A DNA stretch of 64,000 nucleotides. Source: CAMAVH01 sp036500145 (GTDB lineage: Bacteria; Pseudomonadota; Alphaproteobacteria; SMXQ01). Where the stretch lies: contig DASYCO010000047.1 in assembly GCA_036500145.1 (NCBI GenBank), positions 49,643 to 113,642 of the forward strand, in the 5' to 3' direction. Each line of letters opens with the position of its first letter. Within the stretch, counting starts at the first letter, position 1. The translations under genes were made by a program, and so were the position numbers. Shown piece by piece: positions 18,193 to 26,833 of this stretch. The notes under the pieces were generated by a model. That model saw only the letters and a list, made by a program, of their open reading frames with translations. It was not told where the DNA came from and searched no databases.

Positions 18193-20496
18193 TCAGGCCT
18201 GGCCGAGGTAGCTCTTGATGCGGTCCGGCGACAGAGGCCCGCGCCGGATCCGGACGCCGGTGGCGTCGAACACGGCGTTGGCGATGGCCGCCGCCAGCGG
18301 ACGCATGGAGGCCTCGCCGGCGCCCGACGGCTTCTCGTTGGGCATGTCGATCAGCACCACGTCGATCGTCTCCGGCGCCTGCGTCGACTCGATGATCGGA
18401 TAGGTGACCCAGTCGACGCTGGTGACCTTGTCGGGGTCGAACATGACCTCCTCCAGGATCGCGCGGCTGGAGCCCTGCACGATGTTGCCTTCGATGGTGG
18501 CGTGCAGGTTGCCCGGGTTGATGATGAGGCCGCAGTCGTGGGCGACGGTGAACTTGCGCGGCCAGATCGCGCCGGTCGAGCGGTCGACCTCGACCTCCGC
18601 GACGATGGCGACGACCGAGCCGCTGCGCCGCGCATAGGCGAGGCCGCGGCCAGAAACCGTGCTCGTGCCGCCCGGCTTGCCGTTCGGGCGCGTCCGCGGC
18701 TTCCAGCCCGCCTTCTCCGCCACCGCCTTGATGGCGGCGATGTCGCGCGGGTTCTTCAGGTACTTCAGGCGGAATTCCACCGGATCGGCATTGACCGCCA
18801 GGGCGACCTCGTCGATGAACTGCTCGCTGGCGAACTGCAGCTGCGGCCCGAGCGGGTCGCGCAGATGCGAAGTGCGCAGCGGGTTGCCGTTCTTCAGGAA
18901 CTGCGGGACGATTTCCCACGACGTCCGCTTGTTGTCGAAGGCGTAGGATTCCTCCGGCACGCCGAAAGCCATCGCCGACTTGCTCACCGCGCCGGCAAGC
19001 TGGGTTGGCAGGCAGTCCGACGGATCGCTTTCGTTCGAGTTCACGTCGAGGCGCGAGAAGCCCTTGCTGTTGAACGAATAGGCGATGACGTTGCCTTGGG
19101 CGTCAATGCCGGCCTGGCACATGTGCACCGAGGCAGGGCCCTTCGGGTCCCAGGCATGGCCTTCGTCGCGCATGCTCTGGAGACGCACCGGCTTGCCGAT
19201 CTTCTTGGCGATGAGCGCGGCGCCAGCCGCCACGTCGCCGGCGTCGTTGCGCCCGTAGGAACCGGGGCCCGGCACCCAGATGCCATGCACGCTGTCCTGC
19301 GGCAGGCCGAGGATCTTGGCGATGCCGTCGCGCGTGTAGTGCGGCTTCTGCGAGCCGCTCCACACCGTCGCCGACTTGCCGTCCTCGTCGATCTGCACCA
19401 CGGCGCAGCCCGGGCCCATGCTGGCATGGGACTGGAACGGCCATTCGTACTCCGCCTGGACGACGCGCGCGGCGCCCTTCAGGGCGTCGGGCACGTTGCC
19501 GTTTTCCTTCTCGACCTTCTTGGTCGCGGACGTGGCCTTGCGGATGTAGTCGTAGAGGTCTTTCTGCTCAGGGTAGGCCGCCTTCGGCTTCGACCAGGTG
19601 ACGGCGAGCTGCTCGCGGGCCTTGATCGCGTCCCACTCCTTGTCGGCGACGACGGCGACGAAGTCCTTCTCGCGCACGACGCGGACGCCGCGGAGGTTCT
19701 TGATCGAGGATTCGTCGATCTTGAGCACGGAGGCGCCGACGGTCGGCGGATAGATCGTGCGGGCGTGGACCATGCCCGGCACCTTCACGTCGGTGACGTA
19801 GTCCATCTCGCCGTAGATCTTCTTCGGGATGTCGAAGCGCTTGTAGGGCTTGCCGACGACGCGGTAGTCCGCGACCGGCTTCACCTTGGCCTTGCCGGTG
19901 ACGACCATGTTGTTGCCGACCTGGCCGTTCCACTCGACCTTCACGTCGAAGTAGTTGCCGCCGATCATGTCGACGTAGCTGACCTTCTTCGAGGCGTCGC
20001 CGGCGACGGTGACGACGCCGTCGGTGACCGTCAGCTTGTCGGCGGGCGCGCCGAGGATCTGCGAGGCATGCTCGACGAGCACGCGGCGCGCTTCGGCGGC
20101 GGCGTTGCGCAGCGGGATGGCGCCGTTCTGCACGCCGGTCGAGCCGGACGCGCCGCCCTGGTTCACGGTGAAGTAGGTGTCGCCCATGACGACTTCGACG
20201 TCATCGAGCTTCACGTCGAGCTCTTCGGCGACGATCTGGGCGATGGCGACGTCGACGCCCTGCCCCATGTCCATCTTGCCGAAGAAGGCGGTGACCTTGC
20301 CGTCGGCGGCGATCTTCAGCCAGGTGTCGAGCTGCGTCGGCTCCAGGGCCGGCCGGGCGGCGACGCCCATGCGGGCCGCCTGGGCCGCGGCCGACTTGGA
20401 GAAGACGAAGCTCGGCACGGCGGCCGAGAGGACGAAGGCGCCGCTGCCCTGCAGGACGGCGCGGCGGGTGACGGAGAATCCTTGGCTGTTGCTCAT
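18193..20496 (-). CDS. iorB: Molybdenum hydroxylase large subunit, IorB type
   Basis: The 767-residue protein has a Tat-type leader (SVTRRAVLQGSGAFVLSAAV), so it is probably exported folded. It has the duplicated molybdopterin-binding fold of isoquinoline 1-oxidoreductase beta-type subunits, with GKMDMGQGVDVAIAQIVAEE, WPFQSHASMGPGCAVV and the catalytic glutamate E728 in SGAGEASMRPL. Proteins of this group hydroxylate N-heterocycles or oxidise aldehydes with a Mo-cytosine-dinucleotide cofactor. The ATG at 20496 is used because it starts the leader. The FeS subunit gene ends 11 bp upstream, so the two form an operon. No cytochrome partner lies beside them. The substrate is not predictable. Confidence 0.88.
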   Translation of the reverse strand: MSNSQGFSVTRRAVLQGSGAFVLSAAVPSFVFSKSAAAQAARMGVAARPALEPTQLDTWLKIAADGKVTAFFGKMDMGQGVDVAIAQIVAEELDVKLDDVEVVMGDTYFTVNQGGASGSTGVQNGAIPLRNAAAEARRVLVEHASQILGAPADKLTVTDGVVTVAGDASKKVSYVDMIGGNYFDVKVEWNGQVGNNMVVTGKAKVKPVADYRVVGKPYKRFDIPKKIYGEMDYVTDVKVPGMVHARTIYPPTVGASVLKIDESSIKNLRGVRVVREKDFVAVVADKEWDAIKAREQLAVTWSKPKAAYPEQKDLYDYIRKATSATKKVEKENGNVPDALKGAARVVQAEYEWPFQSHASMGPGCAVVQIDEDGKSATVWSGSQKPHYTRDGIAKILGLPQDSVHGIWVPGPGSYGRNDAGDVAAGAALIAKKIGKPVRLQSMRDEGHAWDPKGPASVHMCQAGIDAQGNVIAYSFNSKGFSRLDVNSNESDPSDCLPTQLAGAVSKSAMAFGVPEESYAFDNKRTSWEIVPQFLKNGNPLRTSHLRDPLGPQLQFASEQFIDEVALAVNADPVEFRLKYLKNPRDIAAIKAVAEKAGWKPRTRPNGKPGGTSTVSGRGLAYARRSGSVVAIVAEVEVDRSTGAIWPRKFTVAHDCGLIINPGNLHATIEGNIVQGSSRAILEEVMFDPDKVTSVDWVTYPIIESTQAPETIDVVLIDMPNEKPSGAGEASMRPLAAAIANAVFDATGVRIRRGPLSPDRIKSYLGQA

Positions 20497-20507
20497 GCTG
20501 TTTCCCC

Positions 20508-20978
20508 TCAACCCATCATCGTGCCGGCGCGCTTCACAGCGCGGATGATGCCCATGTGCGTGCCGCAGCGGCACTTGAGGCCCGACAGGCCCTCGCGGAT
20601 CTCCGCGTCGGTCATCTTCGGGTTCTGCTTGAGCAGGGCCGCCGAGGTCATGACCCAGCCGTTCAGGCAGTAGCCGCACTGGAAGACCTGCTCTTCGACG
20701 AAGGCCTGCTGGACCGGATGGGGCTTTTCGACGGTGCCGAGGCCTTCGAGGGTCACGACCTTGTCGGTCGCCGAGACGGCCGAGACCGGCGTGACGCAGG
20801 AGCGCGTCGCCTCGCCGTTCACATGGACCGTGCAGGCGCCGCACTGGGCGAGGCCGCAGCCGAACCTGGGATTGCGCAGGCCAATCTCGTCGCGCAGCGC
20901 GTAGAGCAGCGGCATGTCGGGATCGACCGTCATGCTGTGAGTCTCGCCATTGACGTTCAGGGTGATTCGTTCGGCCAT
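20508..20978 (-). CDS. iorA: [2Fe-2S] small subunit of molybdenum hydroxylase, IorA type
   Basis: The 156-residue protein, about the normal length, carries both iron-sulfur clusters. The plant-ferredoxin-type cluster uses C41, C46, C49 and C61, and the helical-bundle cluster uses C101, C104, C136 and C138. It passes electrons from the Mo site of the large subunit encoded immediately downstream. The ATG at 20978 is preceded by AAGGA and fits the family start MAERITLNVNG; a longer in-frame reading to 21113 has low-complexity sequence and is not supported. It lacks its own Tat signal and would be co-exported with IorB. A ModE-like inverted repeat lies 220 bp upstream (21198-21225). Confidence 0.92.
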   Translation of the reverse strand: MAERITLNVNGETHSMTVDPDMPLLYALRDEIGLRNPRFGCGLAQCGACTVHVNGEATRSCVTPVSAVSATDKVVTLEGLGTVEKPHPVQQAFVEEQVFQCGYCLNGWVMTSAALLKQNPKMTDAEIREGLSGLKCRCGTHMGIIRAVKRAGTMMG

Positions 20979-21787
20979 GGGGTGTCCTTCCTCGTCGAAG
21001 GTTACGGGTGGAGCGTCAGGCTCTCGAAGCGTTCTCTCTCTCTCGACGCCGCCTTGTCGTTCTTGATTCTTGGCGGCCGCGCGAAGTCTCACGCTTGCAT
21101 GCAGCGTCGTCAATCTATGCTTGCGTCAACAATGCGTGTGCGTTTTGGCAATGGCGACGACATGCGATTAGAGCTGCAAATACGGGCCTTATTCGCTATC
21201 GATGTATCTTACTAAATACAACGATGACACCGCTGCTAGCCATTGCGGCGCAACAGGTTTTCAAAGTGAGCGAGAGCGATATAGCGACGAAAATATAACG
21301 ATGGCGGCAAGTGCGCGCCGCATCGCAAGACGCACTGTGCGATCGGAAAGAAGCAGATGGATAGAAGAAGATGAAGAGATGACGATTCTCATCGTCGCGA
21401 CTCGATTCGACTCGCTTCGCCACGACTCGTTGTCGCGCGTCCGATCTCGCCGCGGCGAAAACGAAGATGAAGAATCAAACGCGCGAGTCGTCTCGCTAAC
21501 TACCTACGCTCAAAACTCTCTCGCGAGAAGGCGAGCATCGCTCGCTCGCCGACGAGACGCCACGGCCCGCTCGCGACCGTCCCGTGACAGCGCGGAGCCA
21601 AATGCAAAAAGCCATAAGAATTTGCCGATGTGCGTCAAAAGGGCGGGAATCACGCATCTGTGAGCGAAAAAACCGCTTGAATGCCGTCGAGATGGGTTCC
21701 TATATCGGGCGCGGGCATGCCGGCCTTATCTTCGCCATAAAATTAACGATCCTGCGGGGTCGGATCCGTCGATCATCAGAGAGCCGT
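20979..21787. other. 809-bp divergent gap of unusual composition
   Basis: This is the longest gap in the window, between iorA (minus) and a methyltransferase (plus). From about 21290 to 21600 it is dense in CGA/TCG triplets (CGACTCG at 21398, 21408 and 21423), purine runs (GAAGAAGATGAAGAG) and short inverted repeats: GACGAT/ATCGTC at 21381-21396 around TCTC, and GGCGAGC/GCTCGCC with a seven-base spacer at about 21531-21551. An open frame at 21202-21663 reads as an Arg/Ser/Glu low-complexity protein and is probably not real. A ModE-like box lies at 21198-21225. The rest is unexplained. Confidence 0.5.
21198..21225. promoter_or_regulatory. Candidate ModE-type molybdate box upstream of iorAB
   Basis: ATCGATGTAT (21198-21207) and ATACAACGAT (21216-21225) are inverted arms with 9 of 10 positions matching around an eight-base spacer. 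The outer ATCG...CGAT and the 28-bp span match the ModE consensus layout (ATCGNTATATA-N6-TATATNNCGAT), although the inner TATATA parts are imperfect. It lies 220 bp before iorA. Confidence 0.5.
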
Positions 21788-22354
21788 ATGTTCAAGCAAG
21801 ACGTCCTGCCGTTTTTCCGCGCGTGGCTCGACAATCCTCTCGGCGTCGCCGCGATCACTCCCTCCAGCAGCGTCCTGGCCGATCTCATCACCAGCGAGAT
21901 AAAGCCGGAGAGCGCGCCTGTCCTCGAACTGGGCCCCGGCACGGGAGTCTTCACCCGCGCCCTGCGGTCGCGCGGCGTGCCGGAAAACGAGCTCATGCTG
22001 GTCGAGGCCGACGAGAAGTTCGCCCAGCTGCTGCAATTCCGCTTTCCCGACGCGACGATCCTGCACATGAACGCCGCGCACCTGCGCCGCCTGCCCTTCA
22101 GCGAAGACGGCGGCATCGGCGCGGTCGTCAGCGGTTTGCCGCTGCTTTCCATGCCGCCGCGCACGATCCTGCTGATCCTCGCGGGCGCCTTCGCGCACCT
22201 GCGGGCCGACGGCCACTTCTACCAGTTCACCTATGGATTCAGCTGCCCGGTGCCGCGCCGCATCCTGGAACGGCTCGGCCTGCAGGCGACGCGCATCGGC
22301 GGCGTCCTCGCCAACGTGCCGCCGGCCTCGGTGTATCGCATCAGCCGGCGCTAG
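21788..22354 (+). CDS. Small class I SAM methyltransferase, phospholipid N-methyltransferase-like
   Basis: The 188-residue protein begins FKQDVLPFFRAWLDNP. Its SAM motif I is VLELGPGTGVFTRAL near residues 45-59, followed by an acidic motif II (ELMLVEADEKFA) and VVSGLPLLSMPPRTI, the LP-containing motif seen in PmtA- and KsgA-related enzymes. The length and the SGLPLL block fit the short bacterial phospholipid (phosphatidylethanolamine) methyltransferases, but rRNA-type or other targets are possible. The ATG at 21788 is chosen because the conserved fold starts there; upstream in-frame sequence from 21584 is compositionally odd. It stands alone, divergent from iorAB. Confidence 0.75.
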   Translation: MFKQDVLPFFRAWLDNPLGVAAITPSSSVLADLITSEIKPESAPVLELGPGTGVFTRALRSRGVPENELMLVEADEKFAQLLQFRFPDATILHMNAAHLRRLPFSEDGGIGAVVSGLPLLSMPPRTILLILAGAFAHLRADGHFYQFTYGFSCPVPRRILERLGLQATRIGGVLANVPPASVYRISRR

Positions 22355-22383
22355 GCGCCGAGGGGCGCATCAGCCGGCATTGA

Positions 22384-24057
22384 TCAGCCGACGCTGACGC
22401 CACGCCTTTTCAGAAATTCCGCCAACGCGGCCGGCTCGTCGATGTCGAGCAGCACGCCGTCGTCCGGCATCGGCACTTCCGCGACCGCCTCCGGATAGGC
22501 ACCGATCAGGTGGCGCGCGCCGACGTCGCCTGCCACCTTTCCCATCTCCTGGAAGAACGCCCTGCCCCACAGCACGGGGTTGCCGCGCTTGCCGCCCGCC
22601 GTCGGCACGATGATGGCGCGGCCTTCGAGCGGATTGAAGGCCGCGATGAGCGTGTCGAGCGTCGTGGCCGGCACGCTCGGCATGTCGCCGAGTGCCACGA
22701 GCGTGCCATCGACCTCCGGCGGCATGGCGGCCAGGCCGGTCTTGAGCGAGGTGCTGATCCCCTCGGCGTAATCCGGGTTCTCGACGACGGTCACCTCCAG
22801 GCCGGCGAGCGCCTTGCGCACCTCCGCGCCCTGATGGCCGACGACGACGATCACGGGCCACGCCTGCGACGCGAGCGCCGCGCCGACGACGCGCGCGATC
22901 ATCGGCTGGCCGCCGACGTCGGCGAGCAGCTTGCTTGGCCCGCCCGTCTTGTCGATGAAGCGGCTCGACCGTCCCGCCGCCAGGATGAGCGCCGCGATCC
23001 GCGGCGCCTTCGGAGCGATCTCCTCCGCATATTCCGCCTCAGCATGCTCGGCCTCGGCGCGCGGCAGCGGCCGCGTCGGAATTTCCATCAGAAGCCCGCC
23101 GACGCCCATGCCCTGGATGTCGCGTCCGGTCACCGCGATGCCGGCCAGCAAGCGCTGCATCACCCAGTCGACGCCGTTCAGCTTCGGCGAGCGCGCGCAG
23201 CCCGGCAGGCCGAGGATCGGCGCGCCGTCCGCGCCGCGCGCCAGCAGCAGCAGGTTGCCGGGATCGACCGGCGCGCCGAAATGCTCGACGCATCCGCCCG
23301 CCTTCTCGATGCCTTCGGGAATCACGTCGCGCCGGTCGGCGATGGCCGAGGCGCCGACGATCAGCAGCATGCCGCAGCCTTCGGCCTTCAACGCGGCGAT
23401 GGCGGCGGCGATCTCGTCAGCGCGGTGGCCGCAGCGCCGCTCCGCCTTCAAGGCGCTGCCGAGCAGCTCCAGGCGCTTGGCCGTGATCTTCGCCGTCTTG
23501 TCGAGCACCGTCTCCTTGCTGTCGGGCAAACGCGTCTGGATCAGGCCCACGTCCTCGTGGCGCAGCGGCGCGACGCGGATTAGCGGCGTGGCATAGGACG
23601 CGATCTTGGCGCAGGCGGCGACCGCCTCCTGCGGCGCGGCGTAGGGAATGATCTTCACCGTCGCGATCATCTGCTTGGCCTCGACCAGCGCATAAGGCGC
23701 CAGGGTGGCCATCGTCACCGACGGGTCGATGCGGTTGAGCGCGTCGACGCGCGCGGCGTCGAGCACGATGATACCCGCCGCCGCCGCATGGAAGTTGACG
23801 CGCCCGGTGAAGGCCGGGCCCGGCTCGATCCCCTCGCCCATGGCCGCCTTGGCGACGATGGCCGCCGCTTCGTCCTCGCCGATGTCGCCGGGCTCGAATC
23901 GCACGACGGTGACGCGCGCGACGCCGCTCTTGCGCAGGTCGGTGACGTCGTCGGCCGTCAGTTGATGGCCCTTGGGCAGGCTGCGCGAGCCGGCGCGCTG
24001 GCGATGGACCAGCCTGGCGCCTTCGGCCTCGTCGAGGGGGATTTCTCCGTAGATCAC
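22384..24057 (-). CDS. Fused molybdopterin-binding / MobA-like cytidylyltransferase
   Basis: The 557-residue protein joins two modules. Residues about 1-340 resemble the MoeA/MoCF molybdopterin-binding fold (LPKGHQLTADDV, then LIVGASAIADRRDVIPEGIEKAGG and LGLPGCARSPKLNGVDWVM). Residues about 355-557 are a MobA/MocA nucleotidyltransferase with LILAAGRSSRF, a GGPSKLLADVGG lysine motif and LGDMPSVP. The C-terminal part is expected to add CMP to molybdopterin, giving the cytosine dinucleotide cofactor used by IorB- and CoxL-type enzymes. The start is a GTG at 24057 overlapping the xdhC stop by four bases, showing translational coupling. It is a maturation factor for the molybdenum hydroxylases nearby. 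Confidence 0.88.
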   Translation of the reverse strand: MIYGEIPLDEAEGARLVHRQRAGSRSLPKGHQLTADDVTDLRKSGVARVTVVRFEPGDIGEDEAAAIVAKAAMGEGIEPGPAFTGRVNFHAAAAGIIVLDAARVDALNRIDPSVTMATLAPYALVEAKQMIATVKIIPYAAPQEAVAACAKIASYATPLIRVAPLRHEDVGLIQTRLPDSKETVLDKTAKITAKRLELLGSALKAERRCGHRADEIAAAIAALKAEGCGMLLIVGASAIADRRDVIPEGIEKAGGCVEHFGAPVDPGNLLLLARGADGAPILGLPGCARSPKLNGVDWVMQRLLAGIAVTGRDIQGMGVGGLLMEIPTRPLPRAEAEHAEAEYAEEIAPKAPRIAALILAAGRSSRFIDKTGGPSKLLADVGGQPMIARVVGAALASQAWPVIVVVGHQGAEVRKALAGLEVTVVENPDYAEGISTSLKTGLAAMPPEVDGTLVALGDMPSVPATTLDTLIAAFNPLEGRAIIVPTAGGKRGNPVLWGRAFFQEMGKVAGDVGARHLIGAYPEAVAEVPMPDDGVLLDIDEPAALAEFLKRRGVSVG

Positions 24058-25124
24058 GCCGCGTCCTTGCTCTTGCCCGCGCCAGCCTCGGCCGGCTTCT
24101 TCTCCGCATGCAGCACCTGGGTGAGCTGCGCGAGGATGGAGACCGCGATCTCCGCCGGCGAGACGGCGCCGATGGAGAGGCCGACGGGGCCGTGGATGCG
24201 CGCGAGGTCGGCTTCGCCGAAGCCCTGCTCGGTCAGACGCGCGAGGCGCGACGCGTGCGTCTTGCGGCTGCCGAGCGCGCCGATGAAGAAGCAGTCCGAC
24301 TTCAGGGCCGCCGACAGGGCGGGATCGTCGAGCTTGGGATCGTGCGTCAGCGTCACCACGGCGCTGCGCGCGTCGAGCTTGAAGGCGGCCAGGGCCTCGT
24401 CCGGCCAGTCGTTCGAAAGCGTCACCCCGGGAAAGCGGAATTCGCTGCCGAAGGCGCTGCGCGGGTCGATCACCGTCACCTCGTAGCCGGCCATGGCGGC
24501 CATGGGCACGAGCTGCTGGGCGATGTGCACCGCGCCGACGATGGCGAGGCGGCGCGGCGGCGCGATGACGTTGACGAAGACGCGCTCGCCCGCCGCTTCG
24601 ACCGGCGCGCTTCTCTCGCGCTTCAGCGCGGCGTCGGCTTCGGCGCGCAGAGCCGGCGCGAGGGACAGTTCATTCTTGCCGAGGCTGTCGGGAATCAGCG
24701 CCTGCGCGCCGTTCTCCAGATCGGTCGCGACGGCGAAGGGCTTCCTGGCCTCGGCGGCGGCGAGCGTCGCGTCGAGCATCGCCTCATGGCCGTTCACGGC
24801 CGCGACGAGGATCTCGACCTTGCCGCCGCAGGCGAGGCCGACGTCCCACGCCTGCTCGTCGGTGACGCCGAATTTCAGCAGGCGCGCCTTGCCGTCCTTG
24901 ATGGCGGCCTGCGCCTCGCCGATGACCGCGCCCTCGACGCAGCCGCCGGAGACGGACCCTTGGAAGTTGCCCTGGTCGTCGGCGACGAGCTGGCTGCCGA
25001 CGGGGCGCGGCGACGAGCCCCAGGTCGTCACGACGGTCGCGAGCGCGACGCCCTTGCCGGCGCGGCGCCAGTCGGCGGCGGTGCGCAGAATGTCGAGAGT
25101 GCTGTCTTGAGCGCCGTCAGCCAT
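24054..25124 (-). CDS. XdhC/CoxI-family molybdenum cofactor insertion protein
   Basis: The 356-residue protein has an N-terminal XdhC_CoxI domain (ALATVVTTWGSSPRPVGSQL, SVSGGCVEGAV, GLACGGKVEI) and a C-terminal Rossmann domain (RLAIVGAVHIAQQLVPMA, VIDPRSAF). XdhC proteins bind sulfurated molybdenum cofactor and deliver it to xanthine-dehydrogenase-type apoenzymes. The conserved cysteines in the SGGC and ACGG motifs are present. It is the first gene of a two-gene operon with the molybdopterin-binding/cytidylyltransferase fusion, and a palindrome resembling a ModE box lies 23-46 bp before its start codon. Confidence 0.9.
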   Translation of the reverse strand: MADGAQDSTLDILRTAADWRRAGKGVALATVVTTWGSSPRPVGSQLVADDQGNFQGSVSGGCVEGAVIGEAQAAIKDGKARLLKFGVTDEQAWDVGLACGGKVEILVAAVNGHEAMLDATLAAAEARKPFAVATDLENGAQALIPDSLGKNELSLAPALRAEADAALKRERSAPVEAAGERVFVNVIAPPRRLAIVGAVHIAQQLVPMAAMAGYEVTVIDPRSAFGSEFRFPGVTLSNDWPDEALAAFKLDARSAVVTLTHDPKLDDPALSAALKSDCFFIGALGSRKTHASRLARLTEQGFGEADLARIHGPVGLSIGAVSPAEIAVSILAQLTQVLHAEKKPAEAGAGKSKDAA

Positions 25125-25146
25125 GGCTCGCCTCGAAAATGAACAA

Positions 25147-25170
25147 GGTTATATCTTAACGAATATAACC
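25147..25170. promoter_or_regulatory. Candidate ModE-type molybdate box upstream of xdhC
   Basis: GGTTATAT (25147-25154) and ATATAACC (25163-25170) form a perfect inverted repeat around CTTAACGA. The 9-6-9 layout equals that of Mo-boxes (CGNTATATA-N6-TATATAACG); only the outermost CG is replaced by GG. It lies just upstream of xdhC. Confidence 0.6.
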
Positions 25171-25276
25171 ACTCCGCCCCCTGATCTCCAGGGCGACTTC
25201 ATCACATGAGATCGCAAAGGCTGCATCTTTGCAGCATTAATCAGCCAGAAGCCCGCCGTTTCGAGGGGCGGTCCGT

Positions 25277-26833
25277 CTAGTCGAGCGCCGCAGCGGCGGC
25301 GTGCTTGTCGATCCGTTGCGGCTTGCGCAACAGCAGCAGCAGCGGCAGCGAGGCCAGGGCGATCCAGGTCATCAGCAGGAAGTCATTGTTGTAGGCGATG
25401 ATTTCCGCCTGGCGCGTGATCTCGTTGTTCAGGCTGGTCAGGCCTTGCAGCGTGGACAGGCTCCAGTGATGCGCGGCGATCTCGGGCTGGCGCGCCAGGT
25501 CGCTGAACGGCGTCACGCTTTCCGTCATCGACGCATGCAGGATCTGCGTGTTGCGGTTGAGCAGGAAGACCACCACCGAGATGCCGATGCTGCTGCCGAT
25601 GTTTCGCATCAGGCTGAACAGCGCCGTGCCCTGGGTGCGCAGGTGTGGCTCCAGCGTCGCGAAGGCGATGGTGCTGAGCGGCACGAAGCAGAAGCCGAGG
25701 CCCATGCCCTGGATGACGCCGGTGCGGATCAGGGTGAAGCGCGACACGTCTGGCGTGAATCCCGTCATCTCCCATAGCGACAGGGCCGTTAGCAGGAGGC
25801 CGAGGCCGATCAGCAGGCGCGGATCGATCTTCGAGATGACGCGGCCGACGATCATCATCGCCACCATGGTGCCGATGCCGCGCGGCGACATGACGAGCCC
25901 CGCCGCCAGCACCGGATAGCCCATCAGGTTCTGCAGGTAGGGCGTCAGCAAGGCCATGGTCGCCAGCAGGATGACGCCGACCACGAAGATCAGGATCAGG
26001 CCGGCCGAGAAGTTGCGGTCCTTGAAGGCGCGCGGGTCGATGAAGGGATTGCTTGACGTGAAGGTGTGCGAGACGAAGAGGTAGAAGGCCAGCCCGGCCG
26101 CGACCGCCTCGAAGAGGACTTCGCGCGACGAGAACCAGTCGAGCTGCTCGCCGCGGTCGAGCATCATCTGGAACGCGCCGATGGCGATGCTGAGCGTCGT
26201 GAAGCCGAACCAGTCGAAGCCGCGCGTCCTGTCCTTCACCGTGTCCGACAGGAAGGCCGAGAGGCCGAAGAAGGTCGCCACGCCGATGAACAGGTTGATG
26301 TAGAACACCCAGCGCCAGTTGTAGGCGTCGGTCAGGTAGCCGCCGAGAGTGGGCCCGAGGATGGGGCCGACCATCACGCCGACGCCCCACAGGGCCATGG
26401 CCGAGCCATGCTTCTCGGGCGGATAGGAATCCAGCAGAACCGCCTGCGACAGCGGCACCAGGGGCGCGCCGAACACGCCCTGCAACAGGCGAAATAGCAC
26501 CATCTGCTCGAGCGAGCTGGCCAGGCCGCACAGCACCGACGCGCCGGTGAAGCCGGCGACGGCGACGAGAAAGAGCGGCTTGCGGCCGAAGCGCGCGGCG
26601 AGCCAGCCGGTCGGCGGCGTCATGATCGCCGCCGCCACGATGTAGGAGGTCAGCACCCAGTTTATCTGGTCGTTGGTCGCCGACAGGCTGCCCTGCATGT
26701 AGGGCAAGGCGACGTTGGCGATGGTCGTGTCCAGCGCCTGCATGATCGTGGCGAGCATCACGCAGATGGTGACGATCGTCCGGTTGGGGACGGCGCCCTC
26801 GCCCGCCGGCGCCGTAGGGCCGACCGCGCTCAT
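25277..26833 (-). CDS. emrB: EmrB/QacA-type MFS drug exporter (DHA2)
   Basis: The 518-residue protein has about 14 hydrophobic helices. It carries the motif IANVALPYMQGSLSATNDQINWVLTSY-like start (residues about 37-64, only described here), GWLAARFGRKPLF (motif A, near residue 77) and GVGVMVGPILGPTLGGYL (motif C, near 147). Those features define DHA2 proton antiporters that export amphipathic drugs. It is the last gene of a three-gene operon and overlaps the emrA stop by four bases (ATGA). With EmrA it would form a pump spanning to an outer-membrane channel encoded elsewhere. The substrate is unknown. Confidence 0.92.
   Translation of the reverse strand: MSAVGPTAPAGEGAVPNRTIVTICVMLATIMQALDTTIANVALPYMQGSLSATNDQINWVLTSYIVAAAIMTPPTGWLAARFGRKPLFLVAVAGFTGASVLCGLASSLEQMVLFRLLQGVFGAPLVPLSQAVLLDSYPPEKHGSAMALWGVGVMVGPILGPTLGGYLTDAYNWRWVFYINLFIGVATFFGLSAFLSDTVKDRTRGFDWFGFTTLSIAIGAFQMMLDRGEQLDWFSSREVLFEAVAAGLAFYLFVSHTFTSSNPFIDPRAFKDRNFSAGLILIFVVGVILLATMALLTPYLQNLMGYPVLAAGLVMSPRGIGTMVAMMIVGRVISKIDPRLLIGLGLLLTALSLWEMTGFTPDVSRFTLIRTGVIQGMGLGFCFVPLSTIAFATLEPHLRTQGTALFSLMRNIGSSIGISVVVFLLNRNTQILHASMTESVTPFSDLARQPEIAAHHWSLSTLQGLTSLNNEITRQAEIIAYNNDFLLMTWIALASLPLLLLLRKPQRIDKHAAAAALD

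Noticed and set aside
21202..21663. 153-residue Arg/Ser/Glu-rich open frame
   Set aside because: It has no ribosome site, no domain and low-complexity composition that follows from the CGA/TCG-rich DNA; it also covers the Mo-box-like repeat.
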